This document shows positions 22,973-31,611 of a DNA stretch of 41,501 nt, piece by piece. The notes below the pieces were generated by a model that was not told where the DNA came from, searched no databases, and saw nothing but the letters and a program-made list of their open reading frames with translations. The translations under genes were made by a program, and so were the position numbers. This stretch comes from Caulobacter segnis (GTDB lineage Bacteria; Pseudomonadota; Alphaproteobacteria; Caulobacterales; Caulobacteraceae): positions 1 through 41,501 of the forward strand of contig NZ_QFQZ01000040.1 of assembly GCF_003243465.1 (NCBI RefSeq), given 5' to 3'. Numbering within the stretch: the stretch's first letter is position 1; each line of letters starts with the position of its first letter.

Positions 22973-23899
22973 CTAGATCGGCCGGCCGGTCATCTTCCAC
23001 AGCAGCGGCCGGAACACGCTCATCAGCATGATGGCCGGGGCCAGCAGGACGGCGGCGGCGAACAGCTGCAGGCTGTCGGCGCGCTTGATGAAGTAGCGGG
23101 TCAGGCCCACGCCCTTGTGGAACTCCACCTTCACGGGGTGTTCGAGGCTGGTGTGGCCCAGATGGACGACCTGGGCCTTGGGCTGGAACAGCACCTGGCC
23201 GCCGGCGCGGCGGGCGCGCCAGCACAGGTCGATATCCTCGACGTGCAGGAAATAGGCTTCGTCGAAGCCGTTCAGCGCCTCGAAGTCGCGCCGGCGCATG
23301 GCGAAACAGGCGCCGGAGATGGTCGGCATCGGCACGGGCGCGCGCGGCAGCGGCTCGTGCTCACGATGGATCTCGAACGCCGCCAGCTTGCGGTAGCGGC
23401 GGGTCAGCTGGCCGAAGCTCAGCACGGTCGAGATCGGCGTGACCTCGCCGCGTCGGCCGCCGCGCTGCTCGGTGCCGTCGACGTTCAGCACCCGCGCGCC
23501 GACGATCGTCGGGGTGGGCTGGTTCTTGAAGGCGGTGACCAGGGCGCCGACGCATCCGGGCTGCAGGTTGGCGTCGGGATTGAGGAAGACGATGTGCTCG
23601 CCGGCCGAGGTCTGGGCGCCCAGGTTGGCGCCCCGCGCGAAGCCGATATTGCCGTGGCCCTGCTTGAGGATCACGCGCGGCTCGGTCAAGGCCAGGGAGC
23701 GCAGCAGGTCCTGCTCGCGCGCGCACGAGCCGTTGTCGACGATGACGAACTCGTCGACCAGCGGCTCGGCCAGCACATGCTTGATGCTCTCGGCCAGAGC
23801 GTCTCCCGTCCGGTACACGACCATGACCACCGACACGTTCGGTCGGGCCGGACGAGCGCCGGCGGTCAGGGTCGAGACGGACGGGAGGATGCTGTTCAT
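22973..23899 (-). CDS. Glycosyltransferase family 2 with C-terminal membrane segment
   Basis: The 308-residue protein has SVVMVVYRTG, VDNGS (54-58), the NIGFARGANLG segment, the metal motif NPDANLQPG (107-115) and SGACFAMRRRDF followed by GFDEAYFLHVEDIDLCWRAR. These match rhamnosyl/N-acetylglucosaminyl-type transferases of the WcaA/RfbF class (NDP-sugar, inverting). A hydrophobic stretch at about 276-297 probably anchors it to the inner membrane. Its start overlaps the thrS stop (ATGA), so it is co-transcribed with thrS. The acceptor, probably a surface polysaccharide, cannot be deduced. Confidence 0.87.
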   Translation of the reverse strand: MNSILPSVSTLTAGARPARPNVSVVMVVYRTGDALAESIKHVLAEPLVDEFVIVDNGSCAREQDLLRSLALTEPRVILKQGHGNIGFARGANLGAQTSAGEHIVFLNPDANLQPGCVGALVTAFKNQPTPTIVGARVLNVDGTEQRGGRRGEVTPISTVLSFGQLTRRYRKLAAFEIHREHEPLPRAPVPMPTISGACFAMRRRDFEALNGFDEAYFLHVEDIDLCWRARRAGGQVLFQPKAQVVHLGHTSLEHPVKVEFHKGVGLTRYFIKRADSLQLFAAAVLLAPAIMLMSVFRPLLWKMTGRPI

Positions 23900-25875
23900 C
23901 AGGCGATCGCCGCCTCCAAAGCCGACTTGGCGGCGCGGGCGCGGACGACGTCGGGCGGAGTCGCGTCGAGGCTGAGCACGCGGAGGGCTTCCTCGAACGC
24001 CAGGACGCTCTGCCCCTCGCCGCCCAGGCGACGCAGGGCCAGCTGCCTCGTCTCCGCTTCCTTACGTCCGACCACCGCGATCACTGGCACCTTGGCGAGG
24101 CTATGCTCGCGAATCTTATAGTTGATCTTCTCATTTCGCAGGTCCAGTTCCGCGCGCATACCTAGTTTCGTCAACGCCTCGACCACCTCGCGAGCATAGT
24201 CGTCGGCGTCCGAGGTGATCGTGGCGACGACGACCTGGGTCGGCGCCAGCCACACAGGCAGGGCGCCCGCGAAGTTCTCCAGCAGAATGCCGATGAATCG
24301 TTCGAACGACCCCAGAATCGCACGGTGAAGCATCACGGGACGCTTCTTCGAACCGTCCTCGGTAACGTACTCGGCGTCCAAACGTTCCGGCAAAACGAAA
24401 TCAAGTTGCAGCGTGCCGCATTGCCAGACGCGGCCGATGGCGTCCTTCAGCGAGAACTCCAGCTTGGGGCCGTAGAAGGCGCCCTCGCCCGGCTGCAGGG
24501 TCAGGGTCTCGCCCGCCGCCTCGGCCGCGGCCGCCAGGGCCGCCTCGGCCTTGTCCCAGACCTCGTCCGTGCCGGCCCGCAGGTCCGGACGCGTCGAGAA
24601 CTTGGTGTCCGCGAGCGTCATGCCCAGGTCGTTATAGACGCTGCGCAACAGCTCGATGAACCGGGCGCTCTCCTCGGTGACCTGCTCTTCGCGGCAGAAG
24701 ATGTGGGCGTCGTCCTGGGTGAAGGCCCGCACCCGCATGATGCCGTGCATCGCGCCCGAGGGCTCGTAGCGGTGGCAGGCGCCGAACTCGGCCATGCGCA
24801 GCGGCAGCTCGCGATAGCTCTTCTGGCCGACGTTGAAGATCTGGATATGGCCGGGGCAGTTCATCGGCTTGACGGCCAGGACCTCGCCCTCGGCGCTCTC
24901 GCACATGAACATGGCGTGGCCGAACTTCTCGGCGTGGCCCGACTTCTCCCACAGGCTTCGGTCGAGGATCTGCGGGGTCTTCACTTCCTTATAGCCGGCC
25001 GCGTCCAGGCGACGGCGCATGTAGTCCTCGAGCACGCGATAGAGCGCCCAGCCCTTCGGGTGCCAGAACACCATGCCCTTGCCCTCTTCCTGGATGTGGA
25101 AGAGGTCCATGGTCTTGCCAAGCTTGCGGTGATCGCGCTTCTCGGCTTCCTCGATGCGCTTCAGATAGGCGTCGAGATCGGCTTCCGAGGCCCAGGCCGT
25201 GCCGTAGATGCGCTGCAGCTGGGCGTTGTTCTGGTCGCCGCGCCAGTAGGCGCCGGCCAGCTTGGTCAGCTTGAAGGCCTTGCCGACATGCTTGGTCGAC
25301 GGCAGGTGCGGGCCGCGGCACAGGTCCTTCCAGGCGCCCTGGCGATAGACCGTGATGGTGTCCGTCGGCGGCAGGTCGCGGATGATCTGGGCCTTGTACT
25401 GCTCGCCGATCCCGTCGAAGTGGGCGATGGCTTCCTCGCGGTCCCAGACCTCGCGCGTGATCTTCTCGTCGCGGTCGACGATCTCCTTCATGCGCTTTTC
25501 GATCTTTTCCAGATCGTCCAGGCTGAACGGCTCGTCGCGGGCGAAGTCGTAGTAGAAGCCGTCCTCGACGTTCGGGCCGATCGTCACCTGGGTGCCGGGG
25601 AACAGCTCCTGCACCGCCTCGGCCAGCACGTGGGCGGTGTCGTGGCGGATGGTGTCGAGCGCTTCGGGCGCGTCACGCGTCAGGATCTCGAACTTGCGCT
25701 CGCCGGCCAGCAGGTCGGGGGTCAGCGGCCGGTCCAGGTCCAGCAGCTGGCCGTCCAGCTTGATCAGCAGCGCCTTCTTTTCCAGCGACTTGGAGATGGC
25801 CGCGGCGACGTCGCGGCCCGTGGAGCCGTCCGGATACTGTCGCGAGGAGCCGTCGGGGAAAACCAGATCGATCAT
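23899..25875 (-). CDS. thrS: Threonyl-tRNA synthetase
   Basis: The 658-residue enzyme has an N-terminal TGS domain (about 1-65), the editing domain with HxxxH (His78, His82 in RHDTAHVLA) and CRGPHLPSTKH, the class II catalytic core with MNCPGH and RYEPSGAMHGIMRVRAFTQDDAHIFC, and a C-terminal anticodon-binding domain. All parts are present. Start codon 25875 overlaps the yidD stop by four bases, so the yidD-thrS-GT2 set is one transcript. Confidence 0.97.
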   Translation of the reverse strand: MIDLVFPDGSSRQYPDGSTGRDVAAAISKSLEKKALLIKLDGQLLDLDRPLTPDLLAGERKFEILTRDAPEALDTIRHDTAHVLAEAVQELFPGTQVTIGPNVEDGFYYDFARDEPFSLDDLEKIEKRMKEIVDRDEKITREVWDREEAIAHFDGIGEQYKAQIIRDLPPTDTITVYRQGAWKDLCRGPHLPSTKHVGKAFKLTKLAGAYWRGDQNNAQLQRIYGTAWASEADLDAYLKRIEEAEKRDHRKLGKTMDLFHIQEEGKGMVFWHPKGWALYRVLEDYMRRRLDAAGYKEVKTPQILDRSLWEKSGHAEKFGHAMFMCESAEGEVLAVKPMNCPGHIQIFNVGQKSYRELPLRMAEFGACHRYEPSGAMHGIMRVRAFTQDDAHIFCREEQVTEESARFIELLRSVYNDLGMTLADTKFSTRPDLRAGTDEVWDKAEAALAAAAEAAGETLTLQPGEGAFYGPKLEFSLKDAIGRVWQCGTLQLDFVLPERLDAEYVTEDGSKKRPVMLHRAILGSFERFIGILLENFAGALPVWLAPTQVVVATITSDADDYAREVVEALTKLGMRAELDLRNEKINYKIREHSLAKVPVIAVVGRKEAETRQLALRRLGGEGQSVLAFEEALRVLSLDATPPDVVRARAAKSALEAAIA

Positions 25876-26126
25876 TCTTCACATTTCCACTTGCGTGGCT
25901 GGTGTCGCGGCGGCGGCGGGTCATAGCCCGATCCGCCAAACGGATTGCAGCGGCAAATCCGTCGCAACCCCAGCCAGGAGCCCTTCAGCGGGCCATGTTC
26001 CTTGAGGGCGGCGGCCGTGTACTCCGAACAGCTCGGCGTAAAGCGGCACTGACGCCCGATGAGAGGCGAGAGCGTCAACTTGTAGGCCCGTAGGCTCAAA
26101 TCGACGGTGCGGTCGTAGAGGGTCAT
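25872..26126 (-). CDS. yidD: Membrane protein insertion efficiency factor YidD
   Basis: The 84-residue protein has the UPF0161 signature: LSPLIGRQCRFTPSCSEYTAAALKEHG and RRICRCNPFGGSGYDPP. YidD helps YidC-mediated insertion of inner-membrane proteins. In most bacteria it sits between rnpA and yidC; here it is between an IscU-like gene and thrS, with its stop overlapping the thrS start. The gap of 52 bp to the upstream gene holds a 6-bp hairpin (26159-26175) that could slow or stop transcription from above. Confidence 0.93.
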   Translation of the reverse strand: MTLYDRTVDLSLRAYKLTLSPLIGRQCRFTPSCSEYTAAALKEHGPLKGSWLGLRRICRCNPFGGSGYDPPPPRHQPRKWKCEE

Positions 26127-26178
26127 GCCGGCGCGCGTACTGCTTCTGAGCGGTTACACACCCCCGGAAGGGGTGCAA

Positions 26179-26640
26179 TCAAGCCGCGCCGGCGGTGCTA
26201 GTTCGCGTTTCGGCGGCGCCTGTGGCCTGACGGACAGCCTCGACCGTCGCCTCGAACGCCAGCAGCGTCGAGGCGTGACGAGCGGGATAGTCCTTGACCG
26301 GCTCCAGCACGGCGAGCTCCGAAAACCGGCCCGCGGGAGGCGAACCGTTCGCCTTCAGCATAGCCGCAAGCGAGTCTCGCGCCAACTCGATGTCCGAAAG
26401 TTCCGCGCCGATCACGTTCTGGCCCAGGATCGCGGCGGCCGCCTGGCCGAGGGCGCAGGCGCTGACGTCCTGGGCGAAGTCGACGACCTTGCCGTCCTCG
26501 ACGACCACGTCGACCGTGATCTTGCTGCCGCACAGCTTGGCCACCTTCTCGCTGCTGGCGTCGGGCGCGGGCAGGCGTCCGGCGCGCGGCATGTTGGCCA
26601 CGAGCCCCAGGATCTTGGCGCTGTAGAGGTCGTCGATCAT
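26179..26640 (-). CDS. IscU/NifU-like iron-sulfur scaffold-family protein
   Basis: The 153-residue protein resembles the IscU/SufU scaffold family: KLCGSKITVDVVVEDGKV (Cys37) and FAQDVSACALGQAAAAIL (Cys62). The third ligand Cys of true scaffolds is missing: the corresponding segment reads YPARHASTLLAFEA. Such two-Cys members are recurrent in alphaproteobacteria, so it may bind a cluster differently or not at all. The in-frame open region extends to 27180, but ATG 26640 is chosen since homologues start at MIDDLYS. Gene order with SRPBCC, SDR and cysS genes suggests one long operon. Confidence 0.8.
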   Translation of the reverse strand: MIDDLYSAKILGLVANMPRAGRLPAPDASSEKVAKLCGSKITVDVVVEDGKVVDFAQDVSACALGQAAAAILGQNVIGAELSDIELARDSLAAMLKANGSPPAGRFSELAVLEPVKDYPARHASTLLAFEATVEAVRQATGAAETRTSTAGAA

Positions 26641-26648
26641 CGCGCGCC

Positions 26649-27110
26649 TTAGATGGGAGCCCCGCCGCGCGCGGACCAGAGGGCCTCGGCGCGATCGCGC
26701 ACCGCCTCGCCCATGGTCGCGAAGGCGGCCTTCAGCTTGCGGCGTTCCTCGCGGCTGACCCAGCGCACCAGCATGCCCATGAACAGCTCGCCGTTCGAGA
26801 AGGTCGAGTTGGCCGGGCCCATGTTCTCGATCTCGAGATAGCGGATCGCCGTGACCAGGCCGCCGACGCGGGTCGAGCGCCAGTGCAACTGCTCGTAGGG
26901 CACCCAGTCCTGGACGATCGGCTGGATGACGCGCGGGGCTTCGCCAGGCAGATGCTGCTCCAGCACCAGGGCGGTCCCGATCTTCATCTGCCCTTCGGCG
27001 CGGCGGTAGAGCGGGTTCCAGTGGGTCCAGGTCTCGAACTCGGAGACGACCTCCCAGACGATCTCGGCGGGGGCCTGGACCCCGATGCGGTGTTCGACGG
27101 CGCGTTTCAT
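26649..27110 (-). CDS. SRPBCC family protein
   Basis: The 153-residue protein begins with the START/SRPBCC fold pattern RIGVQAPAEIVWEVVSEFETWTHWNPLYRRAEG and continues with a beta-rich LVTAIRYLEIENMG segment and a C-terminal helix KAAFATMGEAVRDRAEALW. This helix-grip fold binds hydrophobic ligands such as lipids or polyketides. No catalytic residue is conserved, so the role is open. It lies 9 bp from the SDR gene stop and 8 bp from the next gene, so it is in the same operon. Confidence 0.82.
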   Translation of the reverse strand: MKRAVEHRIGVQAPAEIVWEVVSEFETWTHWNPLYRRAEGQMKIGTALVLEQHLPGEAPRVIQPIVQDWVPYEQLHWRSTRVGGLVTAIRYLEIENMGPANSTFSNGELFMGMLVRWVSREERRKLKAAFATMGEAVRDRAEALWSARGGAPI

Positions 27111-27119
27111 GCGGGCTAC

Positions 27120-27881
27120 TTAATCCCTGACCAGGCCGCCATCCACCACCAGGTTCTGGCCGGTGACGGCGCGGCTCCACGGGGAGGCGAAGAACAGGAC
27201 CGCGTCGGCGAACTCGGCCGGCGTGGTGACGCGGCGCAGCGGGGTGCTCTGGGCGATCAGGTCGAAGATCGCCTCGGGCGTGGCGGCGCTGGCGTCGGTG
27301 ACGCGCAGCAGGCCGCCCGAGACCATGTTGACGGTCACGCCGCTGGGGCCGAGATCGCCGGCGGCCGTGCGGGTCAGCGACAGCAGGGCGGCCTTGGCGG
27401 CGGTGTAGTCGTGATAGGGCACCACCGGGTTCTGGAAGAGATTGGTGCCGACATTGACGATCCGCCCCCAGCCCGCCGCCTCCATCGCTGGCGCGGCGGC
27501 CTGGATCAGGTTCAGCGAACCACGCAGGGCGACATCCAACTGGCCCAGGAAGTCGTCCCAGCCGATGGTCTGGATTTTCTCGCGAGCGTCGCCGTTGAAG
27601 CTGAAATCGCCCAGGGCGTTGTTGACCACTGTGGTGACGTGGTGGCCGAAGGCCTCGGCCGCGTCGTTGACCAGCCGCCGAGCCTCAAGCGGATCGGAGA
27701 CGTCGGCCTGGATGGCCACCGCACGCTGGCCGAGCGCCTCGACCAGCGCCTTGGCCTGGGCTTCGCTGCGGCGGTAGTTGACCACCACCTGCGCGCCATT
27801 TTCCACGAAGGCCCGCGCGATGGCCGCGCCCAGCCCCCGGCCCGCGCCGGAGACCAGGACGACCTGCTTTTCGAAGGTCAT
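27120..27881 (-). CDS. Short-chain dehydrogenase/reductase
   Basis: The 253-residue Rossmann protein has the cofactor motif SGAGRGLGAAIA, an NNA motif (VVNNALGDF) and YTAAK with the catalytic Tyr and Lys. The usual catalytic Ser region reads VGTNLFQNPVVPYHDYTAAK, so Thr may replace Ser or the role is shifted. NYRRSEAQA near residue 35 suggests NADPH preference, as in 3-ketoacyl-ACP reductases. Length and C-terminal GQNLVVDGG are standard. It is adjacent to the SRPBCC protein, but the substrate is unknown. Confidence 0.88.
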   Translation of the reverse strand: MTFEKQVVLVSGAGRGLGAAIARAFVENGAQVVVNYRRSEAQAKALVEALGQRAVAIQADVSDPLEARRLVNDAAEAFGHHVTTVVNNALGDFSFNGDAREKIQTIGWDDFLGQLDVALRGSLNLIQAAAPAMEAAGWGRIVNVGTNLFQNPVVPYHDYTAAKAALLSLTRTAAGDLGPSGVTVNMVSGGLLRVTDASAATPEAIFDLIAQSTPLRRVTTPAEFADAVLFFASPWSRAVTGQNLVVDGGLVRD

Positions 27882-27886
27882 CAGCG

Positions 27887-29278
27887 TCAGTCCTTCATCC
27901 GCCAGGTCGCGCCCGACGGACCGTCCATGACCACCACGCCCAGGGCGTCCAGCTCGGCGCGGATCGCGTCGGCGGCGGGCCAGTCCTTGGCGGTCCGGGC
28001 GGCCACGCGCTTGGCCAGCAGGTCCTCGACCTTGGCCTTCAGCTCGTCGGAGGCGTCGCCCTCGAACCAGCTGTCCGGATCGGCCTGCAGGAAGCCCAGC
28101 AGGGCGCCGGCCTCCAGGAGGCGGGCCTTGTTGGCGGCGATGGCGACGGTGTCGCCGGCGGTCACGGCCTTCTCGATCAGGCTCGACACCTCGAAGAAGG
28201 CCGAGGTCGCCAGCGGGGTGTTCAGGTCGTCCATCAGGGCGGCCATCACCTCGGCCGGCGCTTCCATGGCCTGATCCGGCGCCACGTCCTTGGCGCGACG
28301 CAGGGCGCCGTACAGGCGGTCAAGCGACTTCTTGGACTGCTCCAGGAGCTCCGGCGTCCAGTCCAGCGGCTGGCGGTAGTGGGCCGACAGCAGCGCCCAG
28401 CGGATCACCTCGCCCGGAACCGTCTTCAGCAGTTCGTGCGGGATGATCACATTGCCCAGGCTCTTGGACATCTTCTCCCCGCCCATGTCGAGGAATCCGT
28501 TGTGCATCCAGTAGTTGGCGAGCACCGCCGTCTTGTGGGCGCAGCGGCTCTGGGCCACCTCGTTCTCATGGTGCGGGAAGGTCAGGTCGATGCCGCCGGC
28601 GTGGATGTCGATGGTCTTGCCCAGGGCCTTGTCGATCATGGCCGAGCACTCAATGTGCCAGCCCGGACGGCCCGCGCCCCAGGGGCTTTCCCACTCGGGC
28701 TCGTTCTCCTTGGAGGGCTTCCAGAGCACGAAGTCGGCGGGATGGCGCTTGTAGGGGGCGACCTCGACGCGGACGCCGGCGATCATCTCGTCGAGGGGGC
28801 GACCGGAGAGCTGGCCGTAGTCGGCGAAGCTCTGGGTGTCGAACAGCACGTGACCCTCGGCGGCGTAGGCGCTGCCGTTCTCGACCAGCTGGCCGATCAT
28901 CTCGAGGATGGCGTCGATGTGCTCGGTGGCCTTGGGCTCGAGGTTGGGCCGCAGCGCGCCCAGCGCGTCGGCGTCCTGGTGATAGGCCGCCAGATAGCGA
29001 TCGGTGATCACCGAGATCGGCACGCCCTCGTCGGCGGCCTTCTTGTTGATCTTGTCGTCAACGTCCGTGACGTTGCGCGCATAGACCACCGCGTCCTCGC
29101 CGTAGAGATGGCGCAGCACCCGGTACAGCACGTCGAACACCACCACCGGCCGGAAATTGCCGATATGGGCGTGGTTGTAGACCGTGGGCCCACAGACATA
29201 CATCGTCACCCGCTGGGGATCGGCGGGAACGAAGTCGCGCTTCTCGCGCGCCAGGGTGTCGTGGATCTTCAGGGTCAT
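27887..29278 (-). CDS. cysS: Cysteinyl-tRNA synthetase
   Basis: The 463-residue class I enzyme has YVCGPTVYNHAHIGN (zinc Cys29 and the HIGH-type HIGN), WHIECSAM and FPHHENEVAQS (further zinc ligands), and the KMSKS loop. The C-terminal helical anticodon-binding part is complete. The start at 29278 begins MTLKIHDT. It seems to be the first gene of the minus-strand run that includes the SDR, SRPBCC, IscU-like, yidD, thrS and GT2 genes, although the spacer 29279-29477 also holds the folE promoter on the other strand. Confidence 0.97.
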   Translation of the reverse strand: MTLKIHDTLAREKRDFVPADPQRVTMYVCGPTVYNHAHIGNFRPVVVFDVLYRVLRHLYGEDAVVYARNVTDVDDKINKKAADEGVPISVITDRYLAAYHQDADALGALRPNLEPKATEHIDAILEMIGQLVENGSAYAAEGHVLFDTQSFADYGQLSGRPLDEMIAGVRVEVAPYKRHPADFVLWKPSKENEPEWESPWGAGRPGWHIECSAMIDKALGKTIDIHAGGIDLTFPHHENEVAQSRCAHKTAVLANYWMHNGFLDMGGEKMSKSLGNVIIPHELLKTVPGEVIRWALLSAHYRQPLDWTPELLEQSKKSLDRLYGALRRAKDVAPDQAMEAPAEVMAALMDDLNTPLATSAFFEVSSLIEKAVTAGDTVAIAANKARLLEAGALLGFLQADPDSWFEGDASDELKAKVEDLLAKRVAARTAKDWPAADAIRAELDALGVVVMDGPSGATWRMKD

Positions 29279-29477
29279 TGGGTCGCAGTGCTATGACGTA
29301 GGGAGAGGTTGCTCCAAGACGGAGCCGGCTCCATATATCCTTCGGATACGGATTGGGCCACGCCCAACGATACGTCCGCGGCGACGCTTCGACCGTAGCT
29401 GTGAAACGGGTGGCACGCGTCATTCCAGGACGACCGGCGTCCTGGCGCAACTCAGCCCGTGGAAAGAAACCCCTGAC
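29279..29477. promoter_or_regulatory. Divergent spacer between cysS and folE
   Basis: The 199-bp spacer must contain promoters for both directions. The AT-rich CCATATATCCTTCGGATACGG near 29331-29351 includes a short ATCC-TTC-GGAT hairpin and is the best candidate for a promoter core. No confident -35/-10 pair was found. Confidence 0.35.
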
Positions 29478-30113
29478 ATGGACGCCCTAGCCCGCGAGCG
29501 AACCCTGATCGGCAGCGATGACGGTCTTGATCTTGAAGCCGCCGAGCGCCCCTCCCGCGAGGAAGCCATGGCCGCCGTCCGGACCCTCCTGGCCTGGGCC
29601 GGCGACAATCCCGAGCGCGAAGGCCTGATCGACACGCCCAAGCGCGTGGTCGACGCCTTCGAGGAGTGGTTCGCCGGCTATCAGGGCGATCCGGCCAAGG
29701 AGCTGTCGCGCACCTTCGAGGACGTCCAAGGCTATGACGACATGGTCATGCTGCGCGGCATCGACGTGCAGAGCCACTGCGAGCACCACATGGCGCCGTT
29801 CCTGGGCAAGGCCTGGGTCGCCTACATGCCGACCGGCAAGGTCGTGGGCCTGTCGAAGCTGGCGCGCCTGGTCGAGATCTTCGCCAAGCGTCTCCAGACC
29901 CAGGAGACCATGACCATGCAGATCGCCGACGCGATCGAGGACCACCTCTCGGCCGCCGGCGTCGCCGTGCTGATCGACGCCGAGCACCAGTGCATGAGCA
30001 CGCGCGGCGTCCACCACCACGACGTCTCGACGATCACCACCCAGTTCCGCGGCGTCTTCAAGACCGACAAGGTCCTGCAGCAGCGGTTCATGGATCTGGT
30101 GACGAGGAAGTAG
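29478..30113 (+). CDS. folE: GTP cyclohydrolase I
   Basis: The enzyme converts GTP to 7,8-dihydroneopterin triphosphate, the first step of folate and pterin synthesis. The 211 residues hold the zinc ligands Cys101 and His104 in SHCEHHMAPF and Cys172 in HQCMSTRG, plus KVVGLSKLARLVEIFAKRLQTQE and the C-terminal TTQFRGVF. The frame is open from 29184; ATG 29478 is used because homologues begin near here, giving normal length. It is apparently monocistronic, followed by convergent palindromes and the DUF817 gene. Confidence 0.96.
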   Translation: MDALARERTLIGSDDGLDLEAAERPSREEAMAAVRTLLAWAGDNPEREGLIDTPKRVVDAFEEWFAGYQGDPAKELSRTFEDVQGYDDMVMLRGIDVQSHCEHHMAPFLGKAWVAYMPTGKVVGLSKLARLVEIFAKRLQTQETMTMQIADAIEDHLSAAGVAVLIDAEHQCMSTRGVHHHDVSTITTQFRGVFKTDKVLQQRFMDLVTRK

Positions 30114-30125
30114 GTTCAAAAATCT

Positions 30126-30234
30126 GCTCCCCCTCTGGGGGAGCTGTCGCAGAGCGACCGGAGGGGGAAGTGCTAGCAGCACTTGCCGCTTCCCTCTCCG
30201 TCGGCTTCGCCGACACCTCTCCCACGGGGAGAGG
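30126..30234. repeat. Cluster of palindromic hairpins after folE
   Basis: Perfect hairpins occur at 30126-30144 (GCTCCCCC/GGGGGAGC), 30168-30184 (AAGTGCT/AGCACTT), 30200-30214 (GTCGGC/GCCGAC) and 30216-30234 (CCTCTCCC/GGGAGAGG). They fill the gap between the convergent folE and DUF817 genes and probably also end transcription. The CCTCTCCC-type words relate them to family C. Confidence 0.7.
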
Positions 30235-30242
30235 ATTTCTCC

Positions 30243-31127
30243 TCAAGCCGCGACCCGGATCCCCTCTCGGAGCCGTCCCACGCCGGCCTCCGTCGGGCGA
30301 TGCACCAGCGTCACCAAAACAAAGCTGATCAGCATCAGCAGGTACCAGGCGCCCATCTTCTCGATCGGCACCATGCGCCAGCCCGCCGCCTGGCTGGGAT
30401 AGATCCAGGCCCCGGCGAAGGTGCCGAGGTTCTCGGCGAACCAGATGAACAGCGAGACCAGCAGCGCGCCCAGCAGCATGGGCATGCGCCGCGGCGTCTC
30501 GTCGGGCGTGAACAGGAACCACGTCCGGCCGAAAAGCAGTCCGGACAGGGCGAACAGCCCGAGGCGGATGTCGGCCACATAGTGATGGGTGAAGAAGTTG
30601 GCGTAGATCAGCGCCGCCAGCGCATAGGTCGTCCACAGCGGCGGGTAGCGCACGAAGGTGACATCGAACAGCCGCCAGATCCGCGCGATGTAGCTGCCGA
30701 CGCAGGCGTACATGAAGCCGGTGAACAGCGGCACGGCGCCGATCCGCAAGACGCTGGGCTCTGGATAGATCCACGAGCCGTGGGCGGTCTTGAACAGCTC
30801 CATGACCGTGCCCACGACGTGAAAGATGAAGATGACCATCGCCTCGTCCCAGCGCTCCAGCCTCAGCGCCAGCAGCAGGGCCTGGATGGCGACCGAGGCG
30901 ATGACCAGGAAGTCGTAGCGGGCCAGCGGCGCGGCCTCGGGCCAGAAAAGCTTGGTGCCGACCAGCAGGGCCAGCATCAGGCCGCCGAACAGGCAAGCCC
31001 AGGCTTGCTTCAGGCCAAACAGCAGGAACTCATAGGCGTAGCCATGCCAGCGCGACCGGCCAGCCCACGGGCGGGCCCAGACGTCCAGCGCCGCCACAGC
31101 GCCCTTGATGCGATCCTTCAGGTTCAT
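30243..31127 (-). CDS. DUF817 family integral membrane protein
   Basis: The 294-residue protein has about eight hydrophobic segments with conserved polar patches: GYAYEFLLFGLKQAWACLFGG near the start, TAHGSWIYPEPSVLRIGAVPLFTGFMYACVGSYI in the middle, and FIWFAENLGTFAGAWIYPSQ and WYLLMLISFVLVTLVHR near the end. These match the DUF817 (YoaT-like) family, whose function is unknown. There is no signal peptide; the conserved Trp/Tyr/Pro-rich loops between helices suggest a ligand or lipid site. It is transcribed away from hisI, with 61 bp between the two starts. Confidence 0.88.
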   Translation of the reverse strand: MNLKDRIKGAVAALDVWARPWAGRSRWHGYAYEFLLFGLKQAWACLFGGLMLALLVGTKLFWPEAAPLARYDFLVIASVAIQALLLALRLERWDEAMVIFIFHVVGTVMELFKTAHGSWIYPEPSVLRIGAVPLFTGFMYACVGSYIARIWRLFDVTFVRYPPLWTTYALAALIYANFFTHHYVADIRLGLFALSGLLFGRTWFLFTPDETPRRMPMLLGALLVSLFIWFAENLGTFAGAWIYPSQAAGWRMVPIEKMGAWYLLMLISFVLVTLVHRPTEAGVGRLREGIRVAA

Positions 31128-31188
31128 TCGATCCCCACAAGCGCCGGGACGCTAGCGCGCCCTCCCCGCCTGCGCCATATGTCGGGCC

Positions 31189-31611
31189 ATGACGTCCAGC
31201 CCTCTCTTCCCGCACGCCGCAGACAAGCACGCCTTGGAGCGCGGAACCGATCTCGCGCCCCGCTTCAACGGCGACGGCCTGGTCGTGGCGGTGGCCCAGC
31301 ACGCCGACACCGGCGAAATCCTGATGCTGGCCTGGATGAACGACGAGGCCTTGAAGCTGACCGTCGACACCAGCATCGCCCACTACTTCAGCCGGTCGCG
31401 CAACGAACTCTGGAAGAAGGGCGAGACCAGCGGCCAGCTGCAGGACGTCGTCGAGTTGCGGGTCGACTGCGACCAGGACGCGGTGCTGCTGAAAGTGCGG
31501 CCGCGCGGCGACGGCGGGGCCTGCCACGTCGGCTTCCGCTCCTGCTTCTATCGCGTGCTGGAGGACGGCAAGCTGGTCGAGCGCGAAAAGCCCCTGCATG
31601 ACCACGACTGA
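31189..31611 (+). CDS. hisI: Phosphoribosyl-AMP cyclohydrolase
   Basis: The 140-residue single-domain HisI performs the third step of histidine synthesis. Typical segments are MLAWMNDEALKLT, HYFSRSRNELWKKGETSG, the zinc-site DCDQDA and GACHVGFRSCFYR. It is monofunctional, without the HisE pyrophosphatase domain that is fused in enterobacteria. It stands apart from other his genes, as is common in alphaproteobacteria, and its 3' end overlaps the LysE-type gene by 14 bases in another frame. Confidence 0.94.
   Translation: MTSSPLFPHAADKHALERGTDLAPRFNGDGLVVAVAQHADTGEILMLAWMNDEALKLTVDTSIAHYFSRSRNELWKKGETSGQLQDVVELRVDCDQDAVLLKVRPRGDGGACHVGFRSCFYRVLEDGKLVEREKPLHDHD

Noticed and set aside
22665..23225. 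Frames across the 22654-22972 spacer
   Set aside because: They run through palindromic repeats and into the reverse frame of the glycosyltransferase; codon use is inconsistent.
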